Positions 40,930 to 50,940 are shown, counted from the first letter of the stretch. The stretch is DNA of 64,000 nt from Pseudomonas putida (GCF_001636055.1 NZ_CP011789.1:5208001-5272000); one strand, 5' to 3'. Notes: a model not told the origin generated them from the letters alone. Translations and numbers: made by a program.

Positions 40930-42147
40930 TCAGCCCAGAATCCTCCGTGCGCTGGTCGCATCGCGCGCCAGCTCCAACACCTTGCCTTGCAGAAAGTCCG
41001 CGTAGTACTCCTTCAACTCGTCGGCCCAACCAGCAACCAGGTCAAGGATACCTTCCGCCTCATCCTGCGCGAGCCCGAAGTGCTGCCGTTGGCTAAGCAG
41101 ATTCGCGCGCGACACCCGCGCCCCATCCAGTCCGACGCTCATGGACAGATATTTCGCAGGCCCCTCATCCAGGATCGGCAGCACGTCGTACATGGGCGAA
41201 AGTCGCCATCCATCGTTGATGAAAATGACGGCGTGGTTGCGGGGATGGTCGTCCGCGTTGCCGACCAGGGCGTTATAGGCCATGCGCATGTACAGCTCAC
41301 GCAGATCCTGATCCGGCACGCCACGACGATGCATTTCGTTGGCCAGGCGAGCGTACGAACGGGCCTGGAGATCCAGCAGCGTCCAATCCGTCTTCAGCAA
41401 GGTCAGGCCACTGAGCATCGGGACTCGCCGGAAGACGCCGTCCACGTACCGACGATCAAAGCGCTCTACCAGCAAGGTCGGCCCCTTTCCATCCAGGTAC
41501 AGCGAGGTGTTGGCGACGCGCATGCCTTTCATGGCGGCGAAGGTCATGCAGGCATGCTCTACCGGGGCCAGCTCATATTGGTCAAAGCGATCATGCGGCT
41601 TGGCCAGAATGAGTTTTCCGTCACCCTGGAACGTGCGCTTCGGACGGGCTCCTCCAGCCGATGAGCGCTGGTCTCGCACGCCCAGGGTTCTGGCGGTCTC
41701 TTCATCGATGTCCTGGTCGTAGACGACATCGCAGGCTTCGATGAACTTGTCCAACCCCGACAGCCGTGGCAGTGGCTTTTGGCCGACACCGATAGGTGGG
41801 GTTTTGTCGCGCCCGGTCATCAGGTTTCCCGCGCGATCGCTGTTGGGCGAATCGATCAGCAGGTCATAACGTGTGATCGGGTCACGCTTGAGGCGCTGGA
41901 GCAGCCTCTCGCCCCAGCCATCTGGCAGGGCGTCGTCGATAAAGCCCGGAACCCCGTGATTACTGGCGACGCTGAAGACTTGATCCGACAAGGGGTAGTG
42001 GAAAGGGTCGGGCACCCATACCTTCGAGTCCAGCACGGCGGGCGAATAGACGAACTCGCCAGGGCGGTTGCCATTCAAGGTCAGGCGCCCAAGCGTCAGA
42101 ACCTCACCGGTCTGGGGGTGCTCCATGTAGATGTAGGCACTGGGCAT
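40930..42147 (-). CDS. hipA: HipA-type toxin, Ser/Thr kinase
   Basis: Protein of 405 aa. The HipA N-terminal domain with FGFIDDALPDGWGE-like segment (FIDDALPDGWGERLL, 69-83) is followed by the P-loop-like SSAGGARPK (162-170) and ATP-contacting Lys183 (LAKP). Catalytic-loop NADDHPRN (297-304) and metal-binding Asp321 (SPMYDV) complete the kinase. All key residues are present, so it should be active. E. coli HipA phosphorylates glutamyl-tRNA synthetase; this target is not established here. It overlaps the upstream hipB by 1-3 bp (TGATG). Confidence 0.9.
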   Translation of the reverse strand: MPSAYIYMEHPQTGEVLTLGRLTLNGNRPGEFVYSPAVLDSKVWVPDPFHYPLSDQVFSVASNHGVPGFIDDALPDGWGERLLQRLKRDPITRYDLLIDSPNSDRAGNLMTGRDKTPPIGVGQKPLPRLSGLDKFIEACDVVYDQDIDEETARTLGVRDQRSSAGGARPKRTFQGDGKLILAKPHDRFDQYELAPVEHACMTFAAMKGMRVANTSLYLDGKGPTLLVERFDRRYVDGVFRRVPMLSGLTLLKTDWTLLDLQARSYARLANEMHRRGVPDQDLRELYMRMAYNALVGNADDHPRNHAVIFINDGWRLSPMYDVLPILDEGPAKYLSMSVGLDGARVSRANLLSQRQHFGLAQDEAEGILDLVAGWADELKEYYADFLQGKVLELARDATSARRILG

Positions 42148-42467
42148 CAGAAGTCCTCCGGCTTGGCGCGGCGTCTACGCGCTCGGCGGCCACTGGTCTC
42201 GTCCTTCAACTCAACGAAGGAGACTGAAGCATCCTCCAGAGGACGGAAAACCTTGTCTGTAAGACCAAGGTTCCACAACACGAGCATCAACGATCTGACA
42301 CTGACGGATGGATCACCACGTTCGATGCGACGCAGCATCTTCTCGGTAACGCCGAGTCTACTGACGACATCCAGTTGCCGGACACCCTGCTCCAGGCGTG
42401 CCGTTTTGACCAGAAGCCCTATACGCTGGAGGCTTGCTTCACAATCTACCGGAAAAAATCTTTCCAT
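42147..42467 (-). CDS. hipB: HipB-type Xre-family antitoxin
   Basis: Protein of 106 aa with an HTH (IGLLVKTARLEQGVRQLDVVS then RLGVTEKMLRRIERGDP, residues 16-52). It has a basic C-terminal tail (GRRARRRRAKPEDF). It is expected to neutralise HipA and repress its own promoter through the palindromic operator upstream. The start is ATG 42467. Confidence 0.85.
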   Translation of the reverse strand: MERFFPVDCEASLQRIGLLVKTARLEQGVRQLDVVSRLGVTEKMLRRIERGDPSVSVRSLMLVLWNLGLTDKVFRPLEDASVSFVELKDETSGRRARRRRAKPEDF

Positions 42468-42481
42468 AAGCGGCTAAATAT

Positions 42482-42522
42482 GTCCGACTAGTTTAAATAA
42501 ACGGACGATTAAATCCGTTTAT
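42482..42522 (-). promoter_or_regulatory. palindromic operator of hipBA
   Basis: Perfect 9-bp inverted repeat ATAAACGGA / TCCGTTTAT (42497-42505 and 42514-42522, 8-bp spacer). A second GTCCG...CGGAC pair starts at 42482, and a degenerate CGGA...TCCG copy lies at 42569-42583. The repeats lie 15-55 bp upstream of hipB, where HipB autoregulatory sites are found. Confidence 0.65.
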
Positions 42523-42680
42523 CCATAGGGTTGGGTACGCCTAAGCATAGCTGAGGAGCCTGCTTATCGAAAACAATCGGATGATTGGCTTCCGTTTATT
42601 TCTGAGCTGCGCGGGTCAAAAGAGGTCGACCTGCTGAGCAAACTCAAAACCAACACATAGCAGCTATGCAATTGCGGGTG

Positions 42681-43736
42681 TCACACCAGCGCCCCATACC
42701 GCCCCGCCACCACAATCCGATTCCGCCCCGCACTCTTGGCCTGATACAGCGCCATATCCGCCTCATGCAACCAGGCCTCGGCGCTCTGCAGATGCCCGCC
42801 AAAAGGCGCGACGCCGATGCTCAGGCTCAACCCCTGCTCCGGCAATTCAGGATGGCGATAACACTCCACCGCCTCGCGCAGTCGCTCGAGCACTTCCTCG
42901 GCCTGGGCCACGCTGACGCCGGGCAGCATCACGCAGAACTCGTCACCGCCATAGCGCGCCACCGGGTCGCTCTTGCGCAGGTGGGTCGGCAGGAAGGCGC
43001 TGAGGGTGCGCAGGATGTCGTCGCCCATCAGATGGCCGTGACGGTCGTTGATCTGCTTGAAATGGTCGATGTCGATCAGTGCCAGCACATTGGCCTGATT
43101 GTCGCGGCGGCAACGCTGGAATTCGCGCAGCAGCAGGTCTTTCCAGGCGCCGTGGTTGATCAGCCCGGTGAGGCTGTCGGTCTGGCTCAGCCGCGAGAGA
43201 GTGCGTTTGTGCAGGGCGAGCTGGACGGTGACCTGATAGCAGATCAGCCCGATGGCCATGGGGTAGATCAGCAGTATCGGCAGGCAGGCGAGCATCTGTG
43301 CCTGGCTGGTAGGCGGGAATAGCGGTGGCGCGTACAACCAGAGCCCCAGGCCAATGCCCAGCGCCTGGGCGAGGAAGGTCTTGCCGAGCATGTGCCAGCC
43401 GCCAGCGGCGATCTTGTCCATGGCGATCATCGACAGGATGATCACGCTCGGCAGGGGGTTGAGCCCCATGACACCAGCCCAGCAGCCTCCAGCGAAGCCA
43501 TCGAACACCAGGTTGCGCTGCTCGGCGCGAAAGGGCTGCTTCGACAACCGGGCCAGCTGATAAGCGACGTGCGGCCAGACGAAGCCGTGCAGCGCGAGCA
43601 AGGCCCAGGTCCACCAGGCCGGCTGCAGCGGCCAGATGCCGATCAGCACACAGAAGAACCCAAGCCCGGTGCCGATGGCGCGGGGTGGGTACATGCGTTT
43701 GGCGAAGGAAAGACCCTTACCCGTTCGCTCGATCAT
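42681..43736 (-). CDS. diguanylate cyclase (MASE2-like + GGDEF)
   Basis: Protein of 351 aa from MIERTGKGLSFAKRMYPPRAIG. The N-terminal MASE2-like membrane region (six helices, to about residue 175) precedes a GGDEF domain with the intact catalytic motif RYGGDEFCV. There is no EAL domain. A possible inhibitory RxxD site is not evident. It makes c-di-GMP and resembles AdrA-type cyclases. The open frame begins 13 codons upstream at a GTG. Confidence 0.9.
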   Translation of the reverse strand: MIERTGKGLSFAKRMYPPRAIGTGLGFFCVLIGIWPLQPAWWTWALLALHGFVWPHVAYQLARLSKQPFRAEQRNLVFDGFAGGCWAGVMGLNPLPSVIILSMIAMDKIAAGGWHMLGKTFLAQALGIGLGLWLYAPPLFPPTSQAQMLACLPILLIYPMAIGLICYQVTVQLALHKRTLSRLSQTDSLTGLINHGAWKDLLLREFQRCRRDNQANVLALIDIDHFKQINDRHGHLMGDDILRTLSAFLPTHLRKSDPVARYGGDEFCVMLPGVSVAQAEEVLERLREAVECYRHPELPEQGLSLSIGVAPFGGHLQSAEAWLHEADMALYQAKSAGRNRIVVAGRYGALV

Positions 43737-43994
43737 CGAGGGCTCACCGAAAAAATGGACTGTCCTTGAATGCACCGGACAGGCAGCCAGGCGGGAAAAT
43801 GCCCTGGGGGTCGGCGTTCGAGCATTGTGCCACTATCGAAAACAGGACTTCAAACGTGCTGGACGAAATACACTAACCGTCGGGTTAATTCCGTCTCGAC
43901 CTCGCGAGAAACACGTCCGGTAACATCCAGTCCACCGAACCTTGCCCCGCCCCCGACGTCGGATCCTTCATCCGCTCCACGAAGAGATCCCTGC

Positions 43995-44885
43995 GTGAAA
44001 AACTACCTCGTGCGCAAGTACCGCCTGGTCCTAAAGACCTTCAACTACATCGGCTGGTCGCTGCTGTGGCTGCTGGTGTGGGACATCCTGGTCACCATCG
44101 ATTTCATGCTGTTCTTCAACAGCAAGTTCAGCCTGCCGCTGATCCCACTGACGCTGCTGGGTTCGGCCCTTGTAGTGCTGGTGAGCTTTCGCAACAGCAG
44201 TGCCTACAACCGCTGGTGGGAAGCGCGCACGCTGTGGGGGGCGATGGTCAACAGTTCTCGCAGCTTCGCACGGCAGGTGCTGACGCTGGTGGACGATCCG
44301 GATGACGGGCTCAATCCGGTCAAGGCGACCTTGCTGCGTCGGCATGTGGCCTATGTGAACTGCCTGGCGGCGCACCTGAAGAACGAGCCGTGCCCGCCGG
44401 AACTGATGGCGTTCATCCCCCATCACGAGTTCGAGCGGCGCAATGGCTCGAACAACTTCGCCAATGACATTCTGGCCGGCTCCGCCGCCTTGCTGGCAGG
44501 CGAATACAAGGCTGGGCGGCTGGACAGCATTCGCCTGGCGCGGCTGGAGTCGACGCTGGTAGACCTGTCCAACGCCCAGGGCGGGATGGAGCGGATCGCC
44601 AATACACCGCTGCCCTACCCCTACGTGTATTTTCCGCGGTTGTTCATCACGCTGTTCTGCGTGATCGTGCCGATCGGGCTGGTCGAGTCGCTGGAGTGGT
44701 TCACGCCGCTGGCTTCGACAGTGGTGGGGTTCATGCTGCTGGCGATCGAGCGGATCGGCACCGACCTGCAGAGCCCGTTTCGACGCAGCGAGCACCAGAT
44801 TCCGATGGACACGATCTGCGAGACCATCGAACGGAACCTGGAATCGATGCAGCGCGAGGCGCAGTGTGGGGAGTGGGTGGACTGA
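43995..44885 (+). CDS. bestrophin-family membrane protein (YneE-like)
   Basis: Protein of 296 aa from GTG 43995 (KNYLVRKYRLV follows). Signature SFRNSSAYNRWWEARTLWG (bestrophin RFP-like region) and LFITLFCVIVPIGLVESLEW are present, and the C-terminus is cytoplasmic. Bacterial bestrophins form pentameric cation or anion channels. The gene is divergent from the cyclase, with the 258-bp gap (43737-43994) holding both promoters. The frame runs upstream to 43770 without support. Confidence 0.88.
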   Translation: MKNYLVRKYRLVLKTFNYIGWSLLWLLVWDILVTIDFMLFFNSKFSLPLIPLTLLGSALVVLVSFRNSSAYNRWWEARTLWGAMVNSSRSFARQVLTLVDDPDDGLNPVKATLLRRHVAYVNCLAAHLKNEPCPPELMAFIPHHEFERRNGSNNFANDILAGSAALLAGEYKAGRLDSIRLARLESTLVDLSNAQGGMERIANTPLPYPYVYFPRLFITLFCVIVPIGLVESLEWFTPLASTVVGFMLLAIERIGTDLQSPFRRSEHQIPMDTICETIERNLESMQREAQCGEWVD

Positions 44886-44900
44886 GGTCGACCCATTCAC

Positions 44901-45668
44901 CTACGCCCGCACATAGCGCTGGCGCAGCACATCACTGAAGGCATCCACCAGCAACACCAGCACCAGCATGCCGATGATCACCGTGCTGGCCTGGGCTTCC
45001 TGGAACAGGCTGAGGGTGGTGTAGAGCATCTGCCCCAGCCCGCCCGCGCCGACGAAGCCCAGCACACTGGCCATGCGGATGTTGTTCTCCCAGCGATACA
45101 GGCTGTAGGCCAGCAACTGCGGCCACAGATTGGGCAAGGTGCCAAAGCAGAACGCCGCGACCTGGCTCCCGCCCTGTAAACGAATCGCCGCCGCCGGCTC
45201 TGCCGGGGCATTCTCCAGCGCCTCGGCGAACAGGCGCCCCAGCACGCCAGCGGTATGCAGCGCCAGGGCCAGGGTGCCGGCATTTGGCCCGAGCCCGGCT
45301 GCCAGCACGGTCAAGGCCGCCCACACCAGCTCAGGAATAGCCCGCAGGGCATTGAGCAGCAAGCGCGCCGCACCCTGTAGCGGCCAGCCGAAGCGCCCGG
45401 CCGCAGGCAATGCCAACAGCAGGCCGAGCAGCATCGCCAGCAAGGTGCCCAGCCCGGACATGGCGAGGGTCTCCAGCGCACCGCGCGCCACTGCACGCAG
45501 GTGCTCGGAAGAAAGATCGGGGCTCAGGAAACGCGAGGCGTACTCGCCCATCTGCGCCAGGCCACCATTGCCGTTGACCGACGCAAGGTCGAGTTCCAGG
45601 TAGGCGAACGACGACACCACCGCCGCAACGATGGCGACGATCACCAGCAGGTTGATCGCCCGGTTCAT
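44901..45668 (-). CDS. ABC transporter permease, putative selenate/phosphonate type (2)
   Basis: Protein of 255 aa from ATG 45668, PhnE/BPD_transp family. About six TM helices; the EAA-like loop is ALENAPAEPAAAIRLQGGSQ and is followed by FVGAGGLGQMLY. It overlaps the upstream permease by 4 bp. It is the last gene of a four-gene ABC operon: substrate-binding protein, ATPase, permease, permease. Confidence 0.9.
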   Translation of the reverse strand: MNRAINLLVIVAIVAAVVSSFAYLELDLASVNGNGGLAQMGEYASRFLSPDLSSEHLRAVARGALETLAMSGLGTLLAMLLGLLLALPAAGRFGWPLQGAARLLLNALRAIPELVWAALTVLAAGLGPNAGTLALALHTAGVLGRLFAEALENAPAEPAAAIRLQGGSQVAAFCFGTLPNLWPQLLAYSLYRWENNIRMASVLGFVGAGGLGQMLYTTLSLFQEAQASTVIIGMLVLVLLVDAFSDVLRQRYVRA

Positions 45669-46492
45669 GTCAGCCTCCCGCGCAACACGCGGCTCAACAC
45701 ATCGGCCAGGGTCACCAGTACGAGAAACGCCAGCAGCATGCTCGCCACCTCGGCGCCAGCGAACATGCGCATCGACAGGTCGATCTGCTGCCCCAGCCCA
45801 CCGGCACCGACAAAGCCCATCACCACCGAAGCTCGCACCGCGCATTCCCAGCGGTAGACCGTGTAAGACACAACCTCCGCCGCCGCCACCGGCAGGATGC
45901 CATAGCAGAACGCACTCAGCCGCCCGCTGCCGGCCTGCATCAAGGCATGAGCCGGGCGCTGGTCCACCGACTCGAAGATCTCGGCATAGACCTTGCCAAG
46001 CATGCCGCTGTAGGTGATGGCGATGGCCAGTACCCCCGCTGTCGGCCCCAGCCCCACGGCGCGCACGAACAACAACGCCCAGACGATCTCCGGCACGCTG
46101 CGCAGGAACACCAGCAGGCCGCGTACCGGCATGCGCACCAGCCGCGACCAAGGCCCCGGGCGACCGGCGCGGGATGCCGCCCTTAACGACAATGCCCGGC
46201 TGCCCAGCAGGCTGGCCGGGATGGCCAGCAGCAATGCCAGGGTCATGCCGGCAGTGGCCACGGCAAGCGTCTGCAGGGTGGCTTCGAACAGCAACGCCAG
46301 AAACTCCCGATCATGGGCAGGCGGCCAGAAGGCGCCAACGAAGCTTGCCATCTGTCGACGGTTCTCGGCCTGCAACAGCACCCCAGGGTCGAGTTCGCTC
46401 AACTGCAACCCCGGCCACAACAGGGCCAGGCACAACAGGGTCAGCAACAGGCGTGGCAGCGCCGCTGGGTCGCGGGCATCGGTCTTCAGCAT
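45665..46492 (-). CDS. ABC transporter permease, putative selenate/phosphonate type (1)
   Basis: Protein of 275 aa, PhnE family, with EAA-like loop SVDQRPAHALMQAGSGR and FVGAGGLGQQIDLS. It is longer at its N-terminus than its partner and forms the second membrane subunit. It overlaps the ATPase gene by 7 bp. Confidence 0.9.
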   Translation of the reverse strand: MLKTDARDPAALPRLLLTLLCLALLWPGLQLSELDPGVLLQAENRRQMASFVGAFWPPAHDREFLALLFEATLQTLAVATAGMTLALLLAIPASLLGSRALSLRAASRAGRPGPWSRLVRMPVRGLLVFLRSVPEIVWALLFVRAVGLGPTAGVLAIAITYSGMLGKVYAEIFESVDQRPAHALMQAGSGRLSAFCYGILPVAAAEVVSYTVYRWECAVRASVVMGFVGAGGLGQQIDLSMRMFAGAEVASMLLAFLVLVTLADVLSRVLRGRLT

Positions 46493-47280
46493 CGCGGAAT
46501 CTGCACCGTCAGCGTCGGCCCCACGGTCGTCGGCGACGCCAGTTGCTCATTGGCGTAGAGGGCGTCGAGCAAGGCATCGGTCACCGCCGCTGCCGAGCAA
46601 TCGAACACCACACGCCCTTCGCGGATACCAATCACCCGGGGAAAATGCGCGAGCGCCAGCTCCACCGCATGCAGGCTGGCGACCAGTGTCACGCCATGGG
46701 TTTGCGCGTGGCGATTGAGCAGGGCCAGGCTGTGATCAGCCAGCACCGGGTCCATCGCCGAGACCGGTTCGTCGGCCAGCAGTACTTCAGGTTGCTGGTA
46801 CAGCGCACGGGCGATACCCACCCTTTGCAACTGGCCACCAGACAACTGCCCGCACTGCACGAACAGCTTGTCGGCCAGCCCCAGCTCCGCCAGCACCTGT
46901 CGCGCGCCCGGCACATCGCTGGGGTGCAGCAGATTGAGCAGGCCGCGCAAGGTGCCCCACTGGCCAAGACGCCCGGCCAATACGGCGGTGACCACCCGCT
47001 GGCGCGGCGGCAACGGCGGTGCCTGATGCACCAGCGCGACCCGCGCCCGCAGGCGTTGTCGCGCACCTGCCGACAGAGCCCAGGGCTGGTCGCCAAGCAA
47101 TTCCAGGTGCCCGGCGCCGGGCTGCACGGCCGTAGCCATCAGGTGCAGCAGGCTGGACTTGCCCGCCCCCGACGGCCCGATCACCGCCACCCGCTCGCCC
47201 TTGTCGATGCGCAGACTCACGTCTTCGAGGGCGCGTACCTGGCCGTGCCGAAGCCCTGCCGCGTGCAGTTGAATACTCAC
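46486..47280 (-). CDS. ABC transporter ATP-binding protein (PhnC-like, putative selenate)
   Basis: Protein of 264 aa with Walker A GPSGAGKSSLLHL (about 34-46), signature LSGGQLQRVGIARAL, Walker B VLLADEPVSAMDP and the switch His in ASLHAVELAL. All nucleotide-site residues are present. It overlaps the binding-protein gene by 4 bp. Confidence 0.92.
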   Translation of the reverse strand: MSIQLHAAGLRHGQVRALEDVSLRIDKGERVAVIGPSGAGKSSLLHLMATAVQPGAGHLELLGDQPWALSAGARQRLRARVALVHQAPPLPPRQRVVTAVLAGRLGQWGTLRGLLNLLHPSDVPGARQVLAELGLADKLFVQCGQLSGGQLQRVGIARALYQQPEVLLADEPVSAMDPVLADHSLALLNRHAQTHGVTLVASLHAVELALAHFPRVIGIREGRVVFDCSAAAVTDALLDALYANEQLASPTTVGPTLTVQIPRC

Positions 47281-48131
47281 TTGAGCAAGCCGGCCTCACG
47301 GGCAGCCTGTTCGGTGCCGGCGTAGTTTTCGGGTTTGGTCTCGATGAAGCGGCTGGCCGCCTGCAGGTCGAGGATCGCCTTGTGCTCAGGCTTGGCCGGG
47401 TCGAGGGCGAGGAACGCCTGCTTGATCTTGTCTTTCAGGGCCGGGTCCATGTTGCCGCGCACGGTCCAGTTGTAGTCGTAGTAGGTCGGCGTGGTGGCGA
47501 ACACTTTCACCTTGCTGGTGTCGACCTTGCCCGCATCGACCAGCTTCTGCCAGACACTGGCGTTGAGTACGCCAGCATCGACCTTGCCCGCCTGAACCCA
47601 GGCCACGGTGGCGTCGTGCGCGCCGGAATAGGCAACCCGACTGAAGTAGCTCTCAGGCTTGATGTTGTCTTGCTTGAGCATGAAATAGCGCGGCATCAGG
47701 CTGCCGGAGGTCGAGGAAATCGAGCCGAAGGCGAAGGTCTTGCCCTTGAGGTCGGCCAGGCTCTTCACGTCCGGGTTGGCGGTGATGAACTTGCTGGTGA
47801 ACTGCGCGTCCTGCTCGCGCTGCACCAGCGGTGTGGCGGTCGGGTCCTTCAGGTGCACCTGGACGAAGGTGAAGCCACCCAGCCAGGCAAGGTCCAGTCG
47901 ATTGCTGGCCAGCGACTCGACCACCGCCGGGTAGTCGGCGACCGGTACGAACTGCACCTTCATGCCCAGTTGCTGCTCGAGGTATTCACCCAGCGGCTTG
48001 AACTTGCGCAGCAATTCGGTCGGCGCTTCGTCGGGAATCGCGCTGACCCGCAACGTGTCGGCGGCCTGTGCGATGACGGCGCAGCAGGACAGCACGAGGC
48101 CGGCGGCGAGCGCCAAGGGGCGTTTGAGCAT
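47277..48131 (-). CDS. putative selenate ABC transporter substrate-binding protein
   Basis: Protein of 284 aa from ATG 48131 with GGAG 7 nt upstream; signal peptide [24 protein letters not shown]. It belongs to the PhnD-like fold ([33 protein letters not shown]). The family is the one assigned by NCBI as putative selenate-binding because of its recurrent pairing with selD. That pairing holds here: selD starts divergently 124 bp away. Phosphonate or phosphite is the alternative ligand. Confidence 0.85.
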   Translation of the reverse strand: MLKRPLALAAGLVLSCCAVIAQAADTLRVSAIPDEAPTELLRKFKPLGEYLEQQLGMKVQFVPVADYPAVVESLASNRLDLAWLGGFTFVQVHLKDPTATPLVQREQDAQFTSKFITANPDVKSLADLKGKTFAFGSISSTSGSLMPRYFMLKQDNIKPESYFSRVAYSGAHDATVAWVQAGKVDAGVLNASVWQKLVDAGKVDTSKVKVFATTPTYYDYNWTVRGNMDPALKDKIKQAFLALDPAKPEHKAILDLQAASRFIETKPENYAGTEQAAREAGLLK

Positions 48132-48255
48132 GGGAGTTCTCCGGTTCAATAGCGGGGAAAGTGCCGGCGACGCACCGACTGCGGGAATTATAAGAGCCGA
48201 TGGCGCAAAGGCCAGCTTTGCTACAATCGCGCAACAATTGGACCCCGAGGTACCT

Positions 48256-49290
48256 ATGAGCGAGCCGATTCGCCTGACCCAGTACAGCCACGGCGCAGGC
48301 TGTGGCTGCAAGATCTCCCCCAAGGTGCTGGATGTGATCCTTGCCGAAAGCGGCAGCCAGGCGCTGGACCCCAAGCTCTGGGTCGGCAACGCCTCGCGTG
48401 ACGACGCTGCCGTGTACGCCCTGGACGACGAGCGCGGGGTGGTCTCGACCACCGACTTCTTCATGCCCATCGTCGACGATCCGTACGACTTCGGCCGTAT
48501 CGCCGCGACCAACGCCATCAGCGACATCTACGCCATGGGCGGCGACCCGCTGATGGCCATCGCCATCCTCGGCTGGCCAGTCAACGTGTTGTCGCCTGAA
48601 GTTGCCCGCGAGGTGATCCGTGGTGGGCGTGCGGTCTGCGCCGAAGCGGGCATTCCACTGGCCGGCGGCCACTCCATCGATGCGCCCGAGCCGATCTTCG
48701 GCCTCGCGGTGACCGGCGTGGTCGGCAAGCGCAATCTCAAGCGCAACGACACCGCGACCGTCGGCTGCACGCTGTACCTGACCAAGCCTCTGGGGATCGG
48801 CATCCTTACCACTGCCGAGAAAAAATCCAAGCTGCGGGAACAGGACCAAGGCCTGGCGCGCGACTGGATGTGCACCCTGAACACACCCGGCAGCCGCTTC
48901 GGCAAGCTCGACGGGGTCAAGGCCATGACCGACGTGACCGGCTTCGGCCTGCTCGGCCATCTGGTCGAAGTCGCCGAAGGCAGCGGTCTCACCGCGCGCC
49001 TGCAGTTCGATGCGGTACCGCGCCTGCCGGGTGTCGAGCACTACCTGGCCGAGGGCTGCATCCCCGGCGGTACCCTGCGCAACCACGAAAGCTATGGCCA
49101 CAAGATCGGTGCCCTTAGCGATGAACAGAAGCACCTGCTGTGCGACCCGCAGACCAGCGGTGGCTTGCTGGTGGCGGTGAGCCCAGAGGGTCAGGCGGAG
49201 TTTCTGGCGATCGCCGCTGAACTGGGCCTGGATCTGGCGCCGATCGGCACGCTGGTCGAGCGACAGACCTACGCAGTCGAGGTGATTTGA
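48256..49290 (+). CDS. selD: selenophosphate synthase SelD
   Basis: Protein of 344 aa from ATG 48256 (GAGG 7 nt upstream). The catalytic Cys16 and Lys19 are in GAGCGCK, so it is a cysteine form, not selenocysteine. [10 protein letters not shown] and [15 protein letters not shown] hold the metal-binding Asp residues. It makes selenophosphate from selenide and ATP. No selA, selB or selC is visible in the window. The next gene, mnmH, uses the product for tRNA 2-selenouridine. Confidence 0.96.
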   Translation: MSEPIRLTQYSHGAGCGCKISPKVLDVILAESGSQALDPKLWVGNASRDDAAVYALDDERGVVSTTDFFMPIVDDPYDFGRIAATNAISDIYAMGGDPLMAIAILGWPVNVLSPEVAREVIRGGRAVCAEAGIPLAGGHSIDAPEPIFGLAVTGVVGKRNLKRNDTATVGCTLYLTKPLGIGILTTAEKKSKLREQDQGLARDWMCTLNTPGSRFGKLDGVKAMTDVTGFGLLGHLVEVAEGSGLTARLQFDAVPRLPGVEHYLAEGCIPGGTLRNHESYGHKIGALSDEQKHLLCDPQTSGGLLVAVSPEGQAEFLAIAAELGLDLAPIGTLVERQTYAVEVI

Positions 49291-50393
49291 TGCGCCCCGA
49301 CTGCACCGACTTCAAACAGCTGTTCCTCGACGATGCGCCGATGATGGACATGCGCGCACCGGTCGAGTTTGCCAAGGGCGCCTTCCCCAGCGCCATCAAC
49401 CTGCCGCTGATGAACGACCAGGAGCGGCAGAAGGTTGGCACCTGCTACAAGCACCAGGGCCAAAGCGCAGCCATCGCCCTGGGGCACCAACTGGTCAGCG
49501 GCGCGGTCAAGCAGGCGCGCCTGGAGGCCTGGGCCGCATTCGCCCAGGCCCATCCCCAGGGGTATCTTTACTGTTTTCGTGGCGGCCTGCGCTCGCAGAT
49601 CGTCCAGGGCTGGCTGAAAGAGGTGGGCATCGACTATCCGCGGGTCAAAGGCGGTTACAAGGCCCTGCGGACCTTCCTGATGGACACCACCCAACAGGCG
49701 GTCGAGCAATGTGACTTCGTGCTGCTGGGCGGCCTGACCGGCACCGGCAAGACCGACGTGCTGCTGCAACTGGACAACGTGCTCGACCTCGAAGGCCACG
49801 CCAACCACCGCGGCTCCAGCTTCGGCAAGCGCGCCACCGTGCAACCGGCACCGATCGATTTCGAGAACCGCCTGGCCATCGACGTGCTGAAAAAACGCGC
49901 GCGGGGCGTGCAGCAGTTCGTGCTGGAGGACGAGGGGCGGATGGTCGGCAGCTGCTCGGTGCCGCTGGCGCTGTACCAAGGCATGCAGCAGTATCCGCTG
50001 GTGTGGTTGGAGGACAGTTTTGCCAATCGCGTCGAGCGCATCCTGCGCGACTACGTGATCAACCTGTGTGCCGAATTCGTTGCCCTGCATGGCGAAGAGG
50101 ATGGGCGCCGCCTGTTTGCCGAGCGCCTGCGTCAAAGCATGGGCAATATCCACAAGCGTCTGGGGGGCGAACGCTTCCAGCGGCTGTATGGGCTGCTGGA
50201 GCAGGCGCTGCAAGTGCAGTTGCACAGCGGTGAGGTGGACCTGCACCGAGGCTGGATCGAGGGTTTGCTCAACGAGTACTACGACCCGATGTATGCGTAC
50301 CAGCGTGAGGCGAAGTCGGGCAGGATCGAGTTTGCCGGTGATGCACTCGAGGTGCGGGAGTACTTGAAAGCACGGGCGATGCGCCGGCGCTGA
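49290..50393 (+). CDS. mnmH: tRNA 2-selenouridine synthase MnmH (SelU)
   Basis: Protein of 367 aa. The N-terminal rhodanese domain has the catalytic Cys in [10 protein letters not shown] (about residue 96). The P-loop [11 protein letters not shown] (about 150) starts the ATPase-like domain. It converts 5-substituted 2-thiouridine-34 to 2-selenouridine via a geranylated intermediate. The start overlaps the selD stop (TGATG), so the pair is translationally coupled. Confidence 0.95.
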   Translation: MRPDCTDFKQLFLDDAPMMDMRAPVEFAKGAFPSAINLPLMNDQERQKVGTCYKHQGQSAAIALGHQLVSGAVKQARLEAWAAFAQAHPQGYLYCFRGGLRSQIVQGWLKEVGIDYPRVKGGYKALRTFLMDTTQQAVEQCDFVLLGGLTGTGKTDVLLQLDNVLDLEGHANHRGSSFGKRATVQPAPIDFENRLAIDVLKKRARGVQQFVLEDEGRMVGSCSVPLALYQGMQQYPLVWLEDSFANRVERILRDYVINLCAEFVALHGEEDGRRLFAERLRQSMGNIHKRLGGERFQRLYGLLEQALQVQLHSGEVDLHRGWIEGLLNEYYDPMYAYQREAKSGRIEFAGDALEVREYLKARAMRRR

Positions 50394-50408
50394 TTGCTCC
50401 GCGGGGCA

Positions 50409-50539
50409 TGGCACCGGCTTTGCCGGTGCGGTACCTCTAGGAGCAGCGGTTCGCCGCTGCGACTTGTCCCGCGAACACGGGCGTAGCCCGTGCCAGGCAG
50501 TGCGGTGTATTTTTCGCGGGCAAGCCCGCTCCTACAGGG
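50409..50539. repeat. tandem hairpins and REP after mnmH
   Basis: Three successive GC-rich hairpins (50411-50429, 50444-50461 and a smaller one near 50476-50492) are followed by a REP copy (50511-50539). No long T-run; together they probably terminate mnmH and the convergent gene. Confidence 0.65.
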
Positions 50540-50550
50540 TTCGAGACCGT

Positions 50551-50940
50551 TCACTGTCCGGGGCTGAGAATCCGCTCCAGCTCCGCGGCGCGCTCGCGGG
50601 TCATGTCCAGTACGCACATGCCGCCTTCGAGTTGCGCCATGGTCCCGCCGCTGGCCTGGACATGGAACTTGCAGTTCTTGTCACGAAAGCTGATCCAGTC
50701 GCGCTGCACTTCACGCAGGCTTTTCTGCTGCGGCGCATCGAGCTTGCCGAGCAACTGCTTGTAGACACGGTTGAGGCGGTCGTCCTGCAGCTTGGTTTCA
50801 TCCTTGATGCAGGCGCTCATCGCAACGGTGCTGGAGGCCTTGTCCATGCATTTGGTATAGGTGGGGGAGTTCTCGTCGGCCTGGGCCTGCGAGACGAACA
50901 TCAGCGCGGCAACGACGGCTGCCAGGGAATGCTTGAACAT
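50551..50940 (-). CDS. LprI-like (DUF1311) secreted protein
   Basis: Protein of 129 aa with a signal peptide (MFKHSLAAVVAALMFVSQAQA-D). The mature part has four Cys (YTKCMD, SACIKDE, NCKFH, GMCVLD) and the family core LDAPQQKSLREVQRDWISFRDKNC. It is the lysozyme-inhibitor LprI N-terminal domain family; periplasmic. Inhibitor activity is not established for this copy. Confidence 0.85.
   Translation of the reverse strand: MFKHSLAAVVAALMFVSQAQADENSPTYTKCMDKASSTVAMSACIKDETKLQDDRLNRVYKQLLGKLDAPQQKSLREVQRDWISFRDKNCKFHVQASGGTMAQLEGGMCVLDMTRERAAELERILSPGQ

Noticed and set aside
40427..41029. Full-length use of the 200-codon membrane protein frame
   Set aside because: The first 49 residues overlap the hipA 3' end and look like shadow sequence; the helical protein starts near MNDRHQ.
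48256..49290. Selenocysteine-containing SelD
   Set aside because: The catalytic position is TGC (Cys) in GAGCGCK and there is no in-frame TGA.
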